Shown: piece by piece, positions 23,101 through 29,921 of the stretch | Layout: each line of letters starts with the position of its first letter | Numbering within the stretch: position 1 is the first letter of the stretch | Source of the DNA: Opitutus sp. | Lineage (GTDB): Bacteria; Verrucomicrobiota; Verrucomicrobiia; Opitutales; Opitutaceae | Length of the DNA: 36,748 nucleotides | Direction of reading: 5' to 3' | Assembly: GCA_013822585.1 (NCBI GenBank) | Contig: PNKG01000005.1 | Span: forward strand, 1 to 36,748 | Position numbers and translations under genes: made by a program | Notes under the pieces: generated by a model | What the model saw: only the letters and a program-made list of their open reading frames with translations | Database searches by the model: none | Told to the model about the DNA's origin: nothing

Positions 23101-23973
23101 TCACCACCCGGCACGCAGGTCCTCCGGGGTGCGGCCGGCGGCGCGGAGGGCGCGGAGCGCGAGGGCGTCGTGTCGCTTGGCGAGGCGCACGCCCTGTTCG
23201 TCGGTGACGAGGGGACAATGGAAGAAGGCCGGCGCGGCGTGACCGAGGGCGCGATAGAGCAGGAGCTGGCGGAAAGTCGAAAGCAGGAGATCGGCGCCGC
23301 GGACGACTTCGGTGATGCGCATCGCGGCGTCGTCGGCCGCGCAGGCGAGCTGGTAGCTCGGCACGTCGTCCTTCCGCCAGACGAGGAAATCGGTGAAGTC
23401 GCGGCCGGTCACGGCGCGCTGCGGACCGAAGTGCCCGTCGACGAACTCCAGCGTCCGGCCATCGGGCACGCGGAATCGCCAGTTCACGCCGTTGCGCGGC
23501 CAGGCGGCGCGGCGGATGCGCTCATCGGCGGAGAGATTTTCCGGCCGGCAGGCGCCGGGGTAATGCAGCTCGTCGCCGAAGCCGACCGGCGCCTCGTGCG
23601 GGGCACCGGCGGCGTCCTGCACATCCTTGCGCGAGCAGGTGCACGGGTAAATCGCGCCGACGGCGCGGAGTTGCCCGAAGGCTGCGGTGTAGACCGCGCC
23701 GCGCCGGCTCTGGTCGTAGGGCGCGTGCGGCCCGCCGATGTCGGGGCCCTCGGTCCATTCGAACCCGAACCAGCGCAGGTCCTCGAGCATCGCGGCGACG
23801 AATTCCGGGCGGCAGCGCGCGCGATCGAGGTCGTCGTTGCGGAGGATCAACTCTCCGCCGGCGGCCCGGGCGCGCTGCTGCGCCGTCCAGAACGTGCGCG
23901 CATGGCCGCGGTGCAGCCAGCCCGTGGGGGAGGGGGCGAGGCGGCCGCGGTAACTGGATTTTTCTTCAACCAC
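23101..23973 (-). CDS. gluQ: Glutamyl-Q tRNA(Asp) synthetase
   Basis: A 290-residue truncated glutamyl-tRNA synthetase homologue that attaches glutamate to queuosine in tRNA(Asp). The HIGH-type motif is APSPTGWLHRGHART (about 13-27) and the KMSKS-type motif is RLAKRHDA (about 263-270). The zinc site is CTCSR plus YPGAC. There is no anticodon-binding domain, as expected. The only suitable start is a GTG lying inside the decamer repeat that fills the intergenic region; downstream starts would remove the first strand. No good ribosome site is seen. It is functionally connected to queG at 4.35 kb, since it acts on the nucleoside queG completes. Confidence 0.9.
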   Translation of the reverse strand: MVEEKSSYRGRLAPSPTGWLHRGHARTFWTAQQRARAAGGELILRNDDLDRARCRPEFVAAMLEDLRWFGFEWTEGPDIGGPHAPYDQSRRGAVYTAAFGQLRAVGAIYPCTCSRKDVQDAAGAPHEAPVGFGDELHYPGACRPENLSADERIRRAAWPRNGVNWRFRVPDGRTLEFVDGHFGPQRAVTGRDFTDFLVWRKDDVPSYQLACAADDAAMRITEVVRGADLLLSTFRQLLLYRALGHAAPAFFHCPLVTDEQGVRLAKRHDALALRALRAAGRTPEDLRAGW

Positions 23974-24059
23974 AGATGGCCCCAGATGGACACAGATCGG
24001 GATGACCGGCCACGGGATTTTTGCGTTTCATCTGTGTGCATCTGTGTCCATCTGTGGTT
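23968..24059. repeat. Inverted pair of ATCTGTG decamer arrays
   Basis: The left arm (23968-23997) and right arm (24030-24059) are each 30 bases, built of a degenerate 10-mer, (AC)CACAGATGGA or its complement, and pair at 27 of 30 positions around a 32-base loop. It fills nearly the whole gap between the divergent gluQ and LOG genes: the left arm contains the gluQ GTG start and the right arm ends five bases before the LOG ATG. A third, single-arm copy is at 34376. Similar ATCTGTG repeats are known to me from several bacterial genomes; their role is not established. Confidence 0.85.
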
Positions 24060-24064
24060 CTCCC

Positions 24065-24643
24065 ATGAAGTCCCTGTGCGTCTACTGTGCGTCGAGCGAC
24101 CGGCTTGAACCGAAATATTCCGGAATGGCGGAGATGGTCGGCGCGGAGATCGCGCGGCAGGGCTGGGCGCTCGTCTACGGCGGCGGCAAGACCGGCCTGA
24201 TGGGCGCGGTGGCGCGCGGCACGAAGAATGGCGGCGGCAAGGTCATCGGTGTCATCCCGGAGTTCATGAAGGCGCGCGAGCTGGAGTTCACCGAGGCCGA
24301 CGAGCTCATCTCGGTCATCACGATGCGCGAGCGGAAGATGATCATGGAGACGCGCTCCGACGCCTTCCTCGCGCTGCCCGGCGGCTGGGGCACGCTGGAG
24401 GAGATGCTCGAGATCCTGACGCTCGCCCACCTCGAGGTGCTGCACAAGCCGATCGTGATCTTCAACCAGGGCGGCTATTACGACGACCTGCTGCGGATGT
24501 TCGACCGCGTGGTGGAGGAGCGGTTCATGCGGGAGACGATCCGCGGCAAATATGCCGTTGCGCGGACCATCGGGGAAATCTTTCCCTTGATCGATGGTTG
24601 GAAGCACCAGCCCGGCGACGCCAAATGGTATCAGACGCGATGA
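24065..24643 (+). CDS. LOG-family nucleoside 5'-monophosphate phosphoribohydrolase
   Basis: A 192-residue LOG protein (TIGR00730), of the type that releases the base from cytokinin-type or ordinary nucleoside monophosphates. It begins KSLCVYCASSDRLEPKY. The phosphate/substrate loops are YGGGKTGLMG (about 38-47) and the diagnostic PGGWGTLEEMLEILT (105-119), with the MRERK Arg/Lys segment between them. Length is normal for the family. It is divergent from gluQ, and its promoter must lie within or across the decamer repeat. It is separate from, and much shorter than, the LOG-domain gene at the left edge. Confidence 0.92.
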   Translation: MKSLCVYCASSDRLEPKYSGMAEMVGAEIARQGWALVYGGGKTGLMGAVARGTKNGGGKVIGVIPEFMKARELEFTEADELISVITMRERKMIMETRSDAFLALPGGWGTLEEMLEILTLAHLEVLHKPIVIFNQGGYYDDLLRMFDRVVEERFMRETIRGKYAVARTIGEIFPLIDGWKHQPGDAKWYQTR

Positions 24644-24659
24644 GCGCGCCGCGTGTGCA

Positions 24660-24731
24660 GGAGGTGGGGGCTTTGTGCCCCGACAATTGCGCGACCGAAG
24701 CGTCGGGGCGCAAAGCCCCTCCCACACCTCC
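24660..24731. repeat. REP-like inverted pair between LOG and Nudix genes
   Basis: Arms GGAGGTGGGGGCTTTGTGCCC and a near-identical reversed copy containing GGGGCTTTGCGCCCCGAC on the other strand flank a 17-base loop. Each arm itself folds (GGGGC...GCCCC). The element occupies most of the 94-base gap between two same-strand genes and ends six bases before the Nudix start codon, so it would be transcribed as a strong hairpin in any readthrough mRNA. Confidence 0.7.
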
Positions 24732-24737
24732 GGCTGC

Positions 24738-25277
24738 ATGACGCTCGCGGACACCGTGGCGCTGCTGCGCCGCCATGCGGCGCGCGCCGAACCCGGCCAT
24801 GAAGCGGCGATGCTGGCGGAGTATTTCCCGTTCATCGCTGCACATCCCGACTGCCTGCACCGCACCTGCCTCGAGGGGCACCTGACCGCCTCGGCCTGGG
24901 TGGTGGACGCGGCGCGGTCGCGTGTGCTGCTGACCCATCACCGCAAGCTCGACCGCTGGCTCCAGCTCGGCGGACACGTCGACGGCGAGGCGGACCTGCT
25001 GGCCGCCGCCCTCCGCGAGGTGCGCGAGGAGTCCGGTCTCCGGCGTGCGCGACCCGTGTCGGTGGAGATATTCGATGTCGACCGCCACCGCATCCCGGCG
25101 CGCAAGACCGAGCCGGAGCATTGGCACTTCGACGTGCGTTTTCTGCTCGAGGCCGACCCGGCGGAGACGCTGACCGTGAGCGACGAGTCGCACGACGTGG
25201 CCTGGGTGCCGCTGGCGGAGCTCGGGCGCTACAGCCCGGAGGAGTCGCTGGCGCGGATGGTGCGGAAGACGGGGTAG
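24738..25277 (+). CDS. Nudix hydrolase
   Basis: A 179-residue Nudix-fold pyrophosphatase of unassigned substrate. The Nudix box runs from GGHVDGEADLLAAA to LREVREESGL (about 79-101) and has all the required Glu and Gly residues. ASAWVVDAARSRVLLTHHRK and WLQLGGH precede it and EHWHFDVRFLLEA follows, as in the DUF-like YjhB/IPP-isomerase-adjacent Nudix group. Sequence upstream of MTLADTVALL in the same frame runs through the repeat and is not counted. Its TAG stop is part of the next repeat's GTAGGGC end. Confidence 0.88.
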   Translation: MTLADTVALLRRHAARAEPGHEAAMLAEYFPFIAAHPDCLHRTCLEGHLTASAWVVDAARSRVLLTHHRKLDRWLQLGGHVDGEADLLAAALREVREESGLRRARPVSVEIFDVDRHRIPARKTEPEHWHFDVRFLLEADPAETLTVSDESHDVAWVPLAELGRYSPEESLARMVRKTG

Positions 25278-25378
25278 GGCGCTGAGTCCCTCAGCGCCGC
25301 GGAGGCCTTCGATTGCGTTCTATCTCGCGGGAGCGAGCAATGTGCCCGTTCGCGGCGGGCCCAGCGGTCCCGCCCTAC
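25274..25378. repeat. REP-like inverted pair containing the Nudix stop codon
   Basis: Two hairpin units face each other with matching outer ends GTAGGGC and GCCCTAC. The left unit is a perfect 9-bp hairpin GGCGCTGAG-TCC-CTCAGCGCC. The right unit is GGCGGGCCCAGCGGTCCCGCC. A small third hairpin CTCGC-GGGA-GCGAG lies between them. The block spans the junction of the convergent Nudix and batD/E genes; its first bases include the Nudix TAG. This layout is like the BIME arrangement of REP sequences. It may also act as a bidirectional terminator, though it has no T-run. Confidence 0.7.
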
Positions 25379-25392
25379 CGCCAAGCCACGGC

Positions 25393-28092
25393 TCAGCGAT
25401 AAAGCTTCGCGAGGTCCTCGCTGCGGGCCCAGCCGGTCTGGCCGCCGGCGAAATTCAGGCGGCTCCAGCCGAGGAAGGTCTTGTCGACGACGGCGATCGA
25501 GCCGGCGGAGAGCGCGGTGATTTTCTGGGTGTCGGCGTCGGTCGGGATGCTGCGCAGGGTCGAGGCGCGCACGACCAGCACGGCGTCGGGGTGGGCCAGC
25601 TGGCCGTAGGTGTTGAGCGCGAAGGTGGCCGCGGCGGCGGCGAGGATCGCGATGATCACGATGGTCAGCGCGACGGGGCGCGTCCAGGCGCCGGCGCGGC
25701 GGTAGCCGCGGAAGAGCAGCAGCCCCAACGCGACGGCGATGAGCAGGGCGGCGCCGACGAGCACGAGCTGCCATTCGCCGGGCGAGGCCTCGCGGGCGAA
25801 CGCATAGCGGCCTTCGCCGCGGGAGAACTCGACCAGCTCCGGCGGAGCCATGCCCGAACGCTGCAGGCCGAGGGCGAGGTCCCAGCGCGCGAGTTCGCTG
25901 CGGGCATCGAGGAGGAAGGCGCTCGTCCACTGCGCGGCGGCCTCGGGCCAGCGGTCCTGCTGGGCGAGGACGAGGCCGAGGTTGTGGCGCGCGGCCCAGT
26001 CGGCCGGGTCGGCCGCGACGGCCTTTTGCCAGGCGGCCTGGGCCGCGGCGTAGTTGGCGCGCTTGTAGTCCTCGGCGGCGTCGGCCCGCGCGACGGCCGG
26101 GGCGAACGCGACCGACAGCGCGAAGAGGAAGGGCAGCAGGTGGCGCGGTGTGAAGAGCGAGAACACGGGCCAGCCGGGAACCTTCACGGCCTGCAGGGCG
26201 CCCTCGGCGCGGAGCACCCAATCCTGCGGCAGCCTGCCGTCCCGTCCGTGCTGGGCGCGGTCGGCCTCGTTCCAGAGCGTGGTCCAGGCGGAGGCGGCGT
26301 CCTTGGAGTGCGCGGACACGCAGCCGTGCACGAGCGGCGTGGCCGGCGCGGCGTGCGGGATTTCCCAGAGGGCGGCGGCGTGCTGCTGCCAGGCCTGAAG
26401 TTGAGAGTGGAGAGTGGGGGGCTGGGAGCCGCCGGAGCGAAGTTCGGTAAGAATTTTGGCGAGAGCCGCGTGCGCCTCGCGGCGGCGGCGCTGGGGATCG
26501 AGCGCGCGCGAACGGATCGCGGCGAGGACGAGCCAGAGGAGCAGGGGGGCGAGGACGGAGGACAGGAGGCAGAGGACGACGAGCCGGTCGATGGGCAGAG
26601 GCACGAAGCCCCGGGCGGATTCGGTGAGCGGGTCGCGCGGGAGATTCTCCGGCGGGACGGGTGGCACGGCCTCGGGCAAAGCCGGGGTAGGGGTGGCGAC
26701 CGGGGCGCCTTGGGGATTGAGCGAGAATTGCACCGGGCCGGTGGGCTGCGGTTGGGCGGGGGCGGGGGCGCCGGGACCGACGTTCACCGTCACGGTCTCG
26801 GTGGCGATCGTCCTGTAGGTGCCGCTGGCGGTGTCGAAGTAGGTGAAGCGCACCGGCGGCAGCGTGTAGCGGCCGGGTTTGGTCGGCACGAGGACGACAT
26901 CCTCGATGAGCGTGCCCTCGAAGAGCGCGCCGTCCTTCATCGTGCGTTTGGACTTCGGCTGCACGACGGAGAAATCGCTGGAGACCTCGCGCTGGGGCAG
27001 GCCGCCGAAGTCGGGCCAGTTGCCCGTGCCGGTGAGCTCGAGCGTCCAGGTGACGGGTTCGCCGACGGCCGGAGCGGTGGGGACGACCTTGGAGACGAGT
27101 GCGAACTTGCCGACCGCGCCGGAGAAGTCCGCCGGGCCGGGCGGCAGCGGCCTGATGGTGAGGTCGAGCGGCTGGGTGGCGAGGACGCGCTGCTCGACGG
27201 CGGGAGTGGAGAACAGGCCGAAGCCGGTCGAGCCCACGACGAGGTTCACCAGCTGCTGGGCGGGCTTGAGGCTGAGGCTGCCCGGGGTCTTGGCATAGGC
27301 GCGGGTGGACTGCGTGGCCACGATGCGGCGCTCGCCGCGGATCATCGCCTCGGCCGGCTCGGGCTTGGACCATTCCTCGGTGACGAGCGGGGCCGACGGC
27401 CATTCGACCAGCGTGGCGGGCGAATGGAAGTAGCGCTTGATGACGCTCAACGTGTAGGTCACCGGGAAGACCTCGCCGGCCCACAAGGTGGTTTTCGGCA
27501 CGGCGAGCGTGACGGAGGCAACGTCGTCCACCGACAAGCCGCTGTTGCCGACCGTGGCGTCGCCGACGGAGTAGGTGGCCGGCGCGACGCGCAGCGCACC
27601 CTTGTCGGTCTGCACGGTGAAGCCGGGGATGGTGATCGACGCGCGCTTGCCCGGGCGCACCGGGTAGACGAGGGAGAACTTCCGGGTGACGCTGAAGTTC
27701 ACCATCGAGGTTTCGCTGCGCTGCGAGGGCCGGCCGAAAACGAGGCCGGCGACCGCCGGGAGCTGCGGCTGACCGTCGGGCTCGCACTCCTCGAACACGA
27801 GCGAGAGTTCGCTCACCTGGTTGTAGCCCAGCTGGCCGGAGGGCGGGTCCCAGCGGACGGATTGGGCGCGGAGCGTGGTGCCGGCGACGAGGGCGGCGAG
27901 GAGCGCGGCGAAGAGAAGGAGGGGCGTGGTCTGAATGCTCCCGTGTGGGCTGGGTGTCCACACCCGGCGGGGTCTGGGCGGCGATGACGGGAGTTCGCGG
28001 GGTGAGGACCCCCCGCCCACAGCATCGCTGGCGTGGCGCGAGCGCGCCCCGGCTTGGCGTAACTTGGCGAACATGGAAACGAAACGGCGCAT
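25393..28092 (-). CDS. batD: BatD-BatE fusion protein (Bat operon)
   Basis: An 899-residue envelope protein. Residues about 55-78 (TPLLLFAALLAALVAGTTLRAQ) are the export signal, preceded by an unusual 50-residue Arg/Ser/Pro stretch made by a repeat. The BatD part (about 80-500) has several beta-sandwich domains (GLVFGRPSQRSETSMVNFS, WAGEVFPVTYTLSV, GEPVTWTLELTGTGNWPDFG) and then a membrane helix near 510. A second signal-like helix, LLPFLFALSVAFAPAVARA (about 648-668), opens a BatE-like part: TPR units (EDYKRANYAAAQAAWQKAVA, NLGLVLAQQDRWPEAAAQW), two membrane helices (about 775-825) and a C-terminal SH3-like domain ending GWSRLNFAGGQTGWARSEDL. BatD/BatE are usually separate. The start overlaps the batB stop (TGATG). 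Bat proteins are linked to stress and oxygen tolerance; the mechanism is unclear. Confidence 0.85.
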   Translation of the reverse strand: MRRFVSMFAKLRQAGARSRHASDAVGGGSSPRELPSSPPRPRRVWTPSPHGSIQTTPLLLFAALLAALVAGTTLRAQSVRWDPPSGQLGYNQVSELSLVFEECEPDGQPQLPAVAGLVFGRPSQRSETSMVNFSVTRKFSLVYPVRPGKRASITIPGFTVQTDKGALRVAPATYSVGDATVGNSGLSVDDVASVTLAVPKTTLWAGEVFPVTYTLSVIKRYFHSPATLVEWPSAPLVTEEWSKPEPAEAMIRGERRIVATQSTRAYAKTPGSLSLKPAQQLVNLVVGSTGFGLFSTPAVEQRVLATQPLDLTIRPLPPGPADFSGAVGKFALVSKVVPTAPAVGEPVTWTLELTGTGNWPDFGGLPQREVSSDFSVVQPKSKRTMKDGALFEGTLIEDVVLVPTKPGRYTLPPVRFTYFDTASGTYRTIATETVTVNVGPGAPAPAQPQPTGPVQFSLNPQGAPVATPTPALPEAVPPVPPENLPRDPLTESARGFVPLPIDRLVVLCLLSSVLAPLLLWLVLAAIRSRALDPQRRRREAHAALAKILTELRSGGSQPPTLHSQLQAWQQHAAALWEIPHAAPATPLVHGCVSAHSKDAASAWTTLWNEADRAQHGRDGRLPQDWVLRAEGALQAVKVPGWPVFSLFTPRHLLPFLFALSVAFAPAVARADAAEDYKRANYAAAQAAWQKAVAADPADWAARHNLGLVLAQQDRWPEAAAQWTSAFLLDARSELARWDLALGLQRSGMAPPELVEFSRGEGRYAFAREASPGEWQLVLVGAALLIAVALGLLLFRGYRRAGAWTRPVALTIVIIAILAAAAATFALNTYGQLAHPDAVLVVRASTLRSIPTDADTQKITALSAGSIAVVDKTFLGWSRLNFAGGQTGWARSEDLAKLYR
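26396..26416. repeat. Heptamer tandem repeat inside batD/E
   Basis: Three degenerate 7-mers, TGAAGTT, GAGAGTG and GAGAGTG, lie within the coding sequence of the batD/E cytoplasmic or periplasmic segment (encoding ...PTLHSQLQAW). The period matches the other heptamer arrays in the operon, but no inverted partner is seen here. Confidence 0.45.
27944..28021. repeat. REP-like inverted pair inside the 5' end of batD/E
   Basis: The left unit begins TGTGGGCTGGGTGTCCACACC and the right unit, on the other strand, TGTGGGCGGGGGGTCCTCACC; both continue with CSGCG, so they are copies of one hairpin element facing each other. The block lies wholly within the batD/E reading frame and encodes the Gly/Ser/Pro/Arg-rich stretch between MRRFVSMFAKLRQ and the hydrophobic core of the signal peptide. 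Confidence 0.75.
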
Positions 28093-29921
28093 CACCAATC
28101 CTTGCCTTTCTTGGGCTGTTTGGCCGGGCGGCCCTGCATGAGCTGCTGGAGCTGGGCGGGCGAATCCTGGTTGCGGACCTGGTCGAGCTTCTGGAGCGGC
28201 ACGGCGAGGTCGGGATCGAGCGGCATCTCCTCCTTTTTCTCCTTCTGCCCGCCGACCTTCCGGGTCTGCGGCTTGGGCGGGGGGGGCTGCTTCTGCTCGT
28301 CGGCCTGCTGCTGGTCCGGCTGATCCTTCATGTCGCCGAACGCATCCTGTTTCTGCTGCTGCTCCTGCTTCTGTTGCTCGGATTGCTGTTGGTCCTGCTG
28401 CTGCTGGTCCTTGTTCTGCTGATCCTGGTTTTGCTGGTCCTGCTTTTGGTCCTTGTTCTGCTTTTGCTGCTGGTGATTTTGCTGGTCGTTCTTTGGGTCC
28501 TGTTGCGGCGGAGGCTCCTGTTTCTCCAACAGCTCTTCCAGCTCCTTGCGCAGGCGCGGCCAGTCGGCGGCCTTCGGGTCGGCCTTCTCGCCGAGATCGA
28601 CGGCGGCGAGTCCGTCGCGCACGACGCCTTCGGGCGACTTTCGCTGGGCGGATTTCAGGCGCTGGCCGAAGGTGATGGTCGTCTGCGCGAGGTCGGCGCA
28701 GTCCCTGGCCGAGAGCGCGGCCTTGTCGGCGAGGCGGGCGACGGTGGTGGTGAGCGGTTTGGCCAGGGTGTCGTCGGCGGGCGGCGCCGCCTGAGCCGAC
28801 GCGGAGCGCGGAGTGCTGAGTGCGGAGAGCCAGAACAAAGCCGCCGCGGCTGAAACCACCGCCTTTCCGGCGTTCCGCGTTCCGCGTTCCGCGCTCCGCG
28901 TTTTGCCGCCCAGCGGCAGCGCGCGCTCGCGCGGGCGGACGGGGAATTCGGCCCAGAAGCTGATGCAGAGCAGGAGCAGGCCGGGGGCGAGGAACCATTG
29001 GAAACGCTCGATGAGGCGTGCGGTGTTCTTCTCGGAAAACTCGCCCTTCTTGCCGGCCTCGACGGTCTTCCTGAGCAGCACCGGGAGGTCGACCCAGCCG
29101 CTGGCGTCGGTGTAGGCGCCGCCGGTCGTCTGCGCGAGGTCCTGCAGGGTGGAGCTGTTGAGGCGGGAGAGCACGACCGCGCCGCGTTCGTCCTTCACGA
29201 AGGCGCCGCTGCCGTCGGGGATGAACGAGCCCTGCGGCGTGCCGACGCCGAGGCCGATGACGCGGATGCCCTTGGTCTTGAGGGACTGTCCCAGTTCCTT
29301 CCAGCCCTCCTCGGTGCTCTCGCCGTCGGAGAGGATGATGAGATAGCGGTCGGCCGTGGAGGTGCCGAAGGCCTGGATGGAGGTCTCGAGCATGGCCTGG
29401 TAGTTCGAGCCGCCCTCGGGGAGGTAGTCGGGTTTGAGCGAAGGCAGGAACTCGCGGAGGATCTCGTAGTCCGCGCTCAACGGGCTTTGCAGGAAGGCCG
29501 TGCCGGCGAACAGCACGAGGCCGACGCGCTCGCCCTTCAGGCCGTCGAGCAGGGAGGTGATGAGGAGCTTGGTGCGGTCGAGGCGCGAGGGCTTCACGTC
29601 CTGCGCCAGCATCGAGCGGGAGAGGTCGACGGCGATGAGCACCTCGCGCGACTGGTCGAAGACCTGTTCCTCGACCACGCCCCATTGCGGGCGGGCGAGG
29701 GCGACGAGGCAGAAGGCGAGGCCGAACCAGAGCCAGATGCGCGGGCGCGTCTCGGCCGTGGTGTGGCGCGTGCCGAGCGAGACGTTGAAGGCCCCGGCCC
29801 AGGCGCGCGCGATCTTGGGGAAGGTCGACCCCGCGCCCGCGGCCCGCCGCGCCAGCTCCCATGAGAAGAGGAGCACGAGCGGCACGAGCAGCCAGAGGAG
29901 GTGCGGGGAGTGGAAGCTCAT
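28092..29921 (-). CDS. batB: BatB-like vWA membrane protein with Gln-rich C-terminal tail
   Basis: A protein of 609 residues. Two N-terminal membrane helices (about 8-20 and 62-77, ending LVALARPQWG) precede a vWA domain with DLSRSM (about 99), EGGSNYQAML where Ser replaces the usual MIDAS Thr, and ILSDGES. A third helix FLAPGLLLLCISFW follows. A short linker holding heptamer repeats leads to a second hydrophobic stretch (AVVSAAAALFWLSAL). The last 200 residues are soluble: a helical part, then a low-complexity Gln/Lys/Asp run at about 467-527 (QQQDQQQSEQQKQEQQQKQ), then Pro/Lys-rich sequence. The tail sits where BatC is encoded in other operons, so this may be a BatB-BatC fusion. It overlaps batA by ATGA and batD/E by one base. 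Confidence 0.87.
   Translation of the reverse strand: MSFHSPHLLWLLVPLVLLFSWELARRAAGAGSTFPKIARAWAGAFNVSLGTRHTTAETRPRIWLWFGLAFCLVALARPQWGVVEEQVFDQSREVLIAVDLSRSMLAQDVKPSRLDRTKLLITSLLDGLKGERVGLVLFAGTAFLQSPLSADYEILREFLPSLKPDYLPEGGSNYQAMLETSIQAFGTSTADRYLIILSDGESTEEGWKELGQSLKTKGIRVIGLGVGTPQGSFIPDGSGAFVKDERGAVVLSRLNSSTLQDLAQTTGGAYTDASGWVDLPVLLRKTVEAGKKGEFSEKNTARLIERFQWFLAPGLLLLCISFWAEFPVRPRERALPLGGKTRSAERGTRNAGKAVVSAAAALFWLSALSTPRSASAQAAPPADDTLAKPLTTTVARLADKAALSARDCADLAQTTITFGQRLKSAQRKSPEGVVRDGLAAVDLGEKADPKAADWPRLRKELEELLEKQEPPPQQDPKNDQQNHQQQKQNKDQKQDQQNQDQQNKDQQQQDQQQSEQQKQEQQQKQDAFGDMKDQPDQQQADEQKQPPPPKPQTRKVGGQKEKKEEMPLDPDLAVPLQKLDQVRNQDSPAQLQQLMQGRPAKQPKKGKDW
28801..28900. repeat. Inverted pair of GCGGAAC-type heptamer arrays inside batB
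   Basis: On the plus strand, GCGGAGC, GCGGAGT, GCTGAGT and GCGGAGA follow each other at 28801-28828. At 28871-28900 the complementary motif appears as CGTTCCG three times then CGCTCCG. The two arrays face each other around 42 bases. Both are in the batB frame, in the linker between the vWA-following helix and the Gln-rich part (GGKTRSAERGTRNAGK and SALSTPRSASAQ). Confidence 0.75.

Noticed and set aside
25342-27987. 881-codon plus-strand frame opposite batD/E
   Set aside because: Shadow with Gly/Arg/Glu bias that runs through the repeat elements; the minus strand is a recognisable BatD/BatE.
28340-28520. CTG/TTG-rich run as a CRISPR-like or satellite array
   Set aside because: It is the codon pattern of the Gln-rich tail of BatB; there are no uniform repeats with spacers. 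No CRISPR array was found anywhere in the window.
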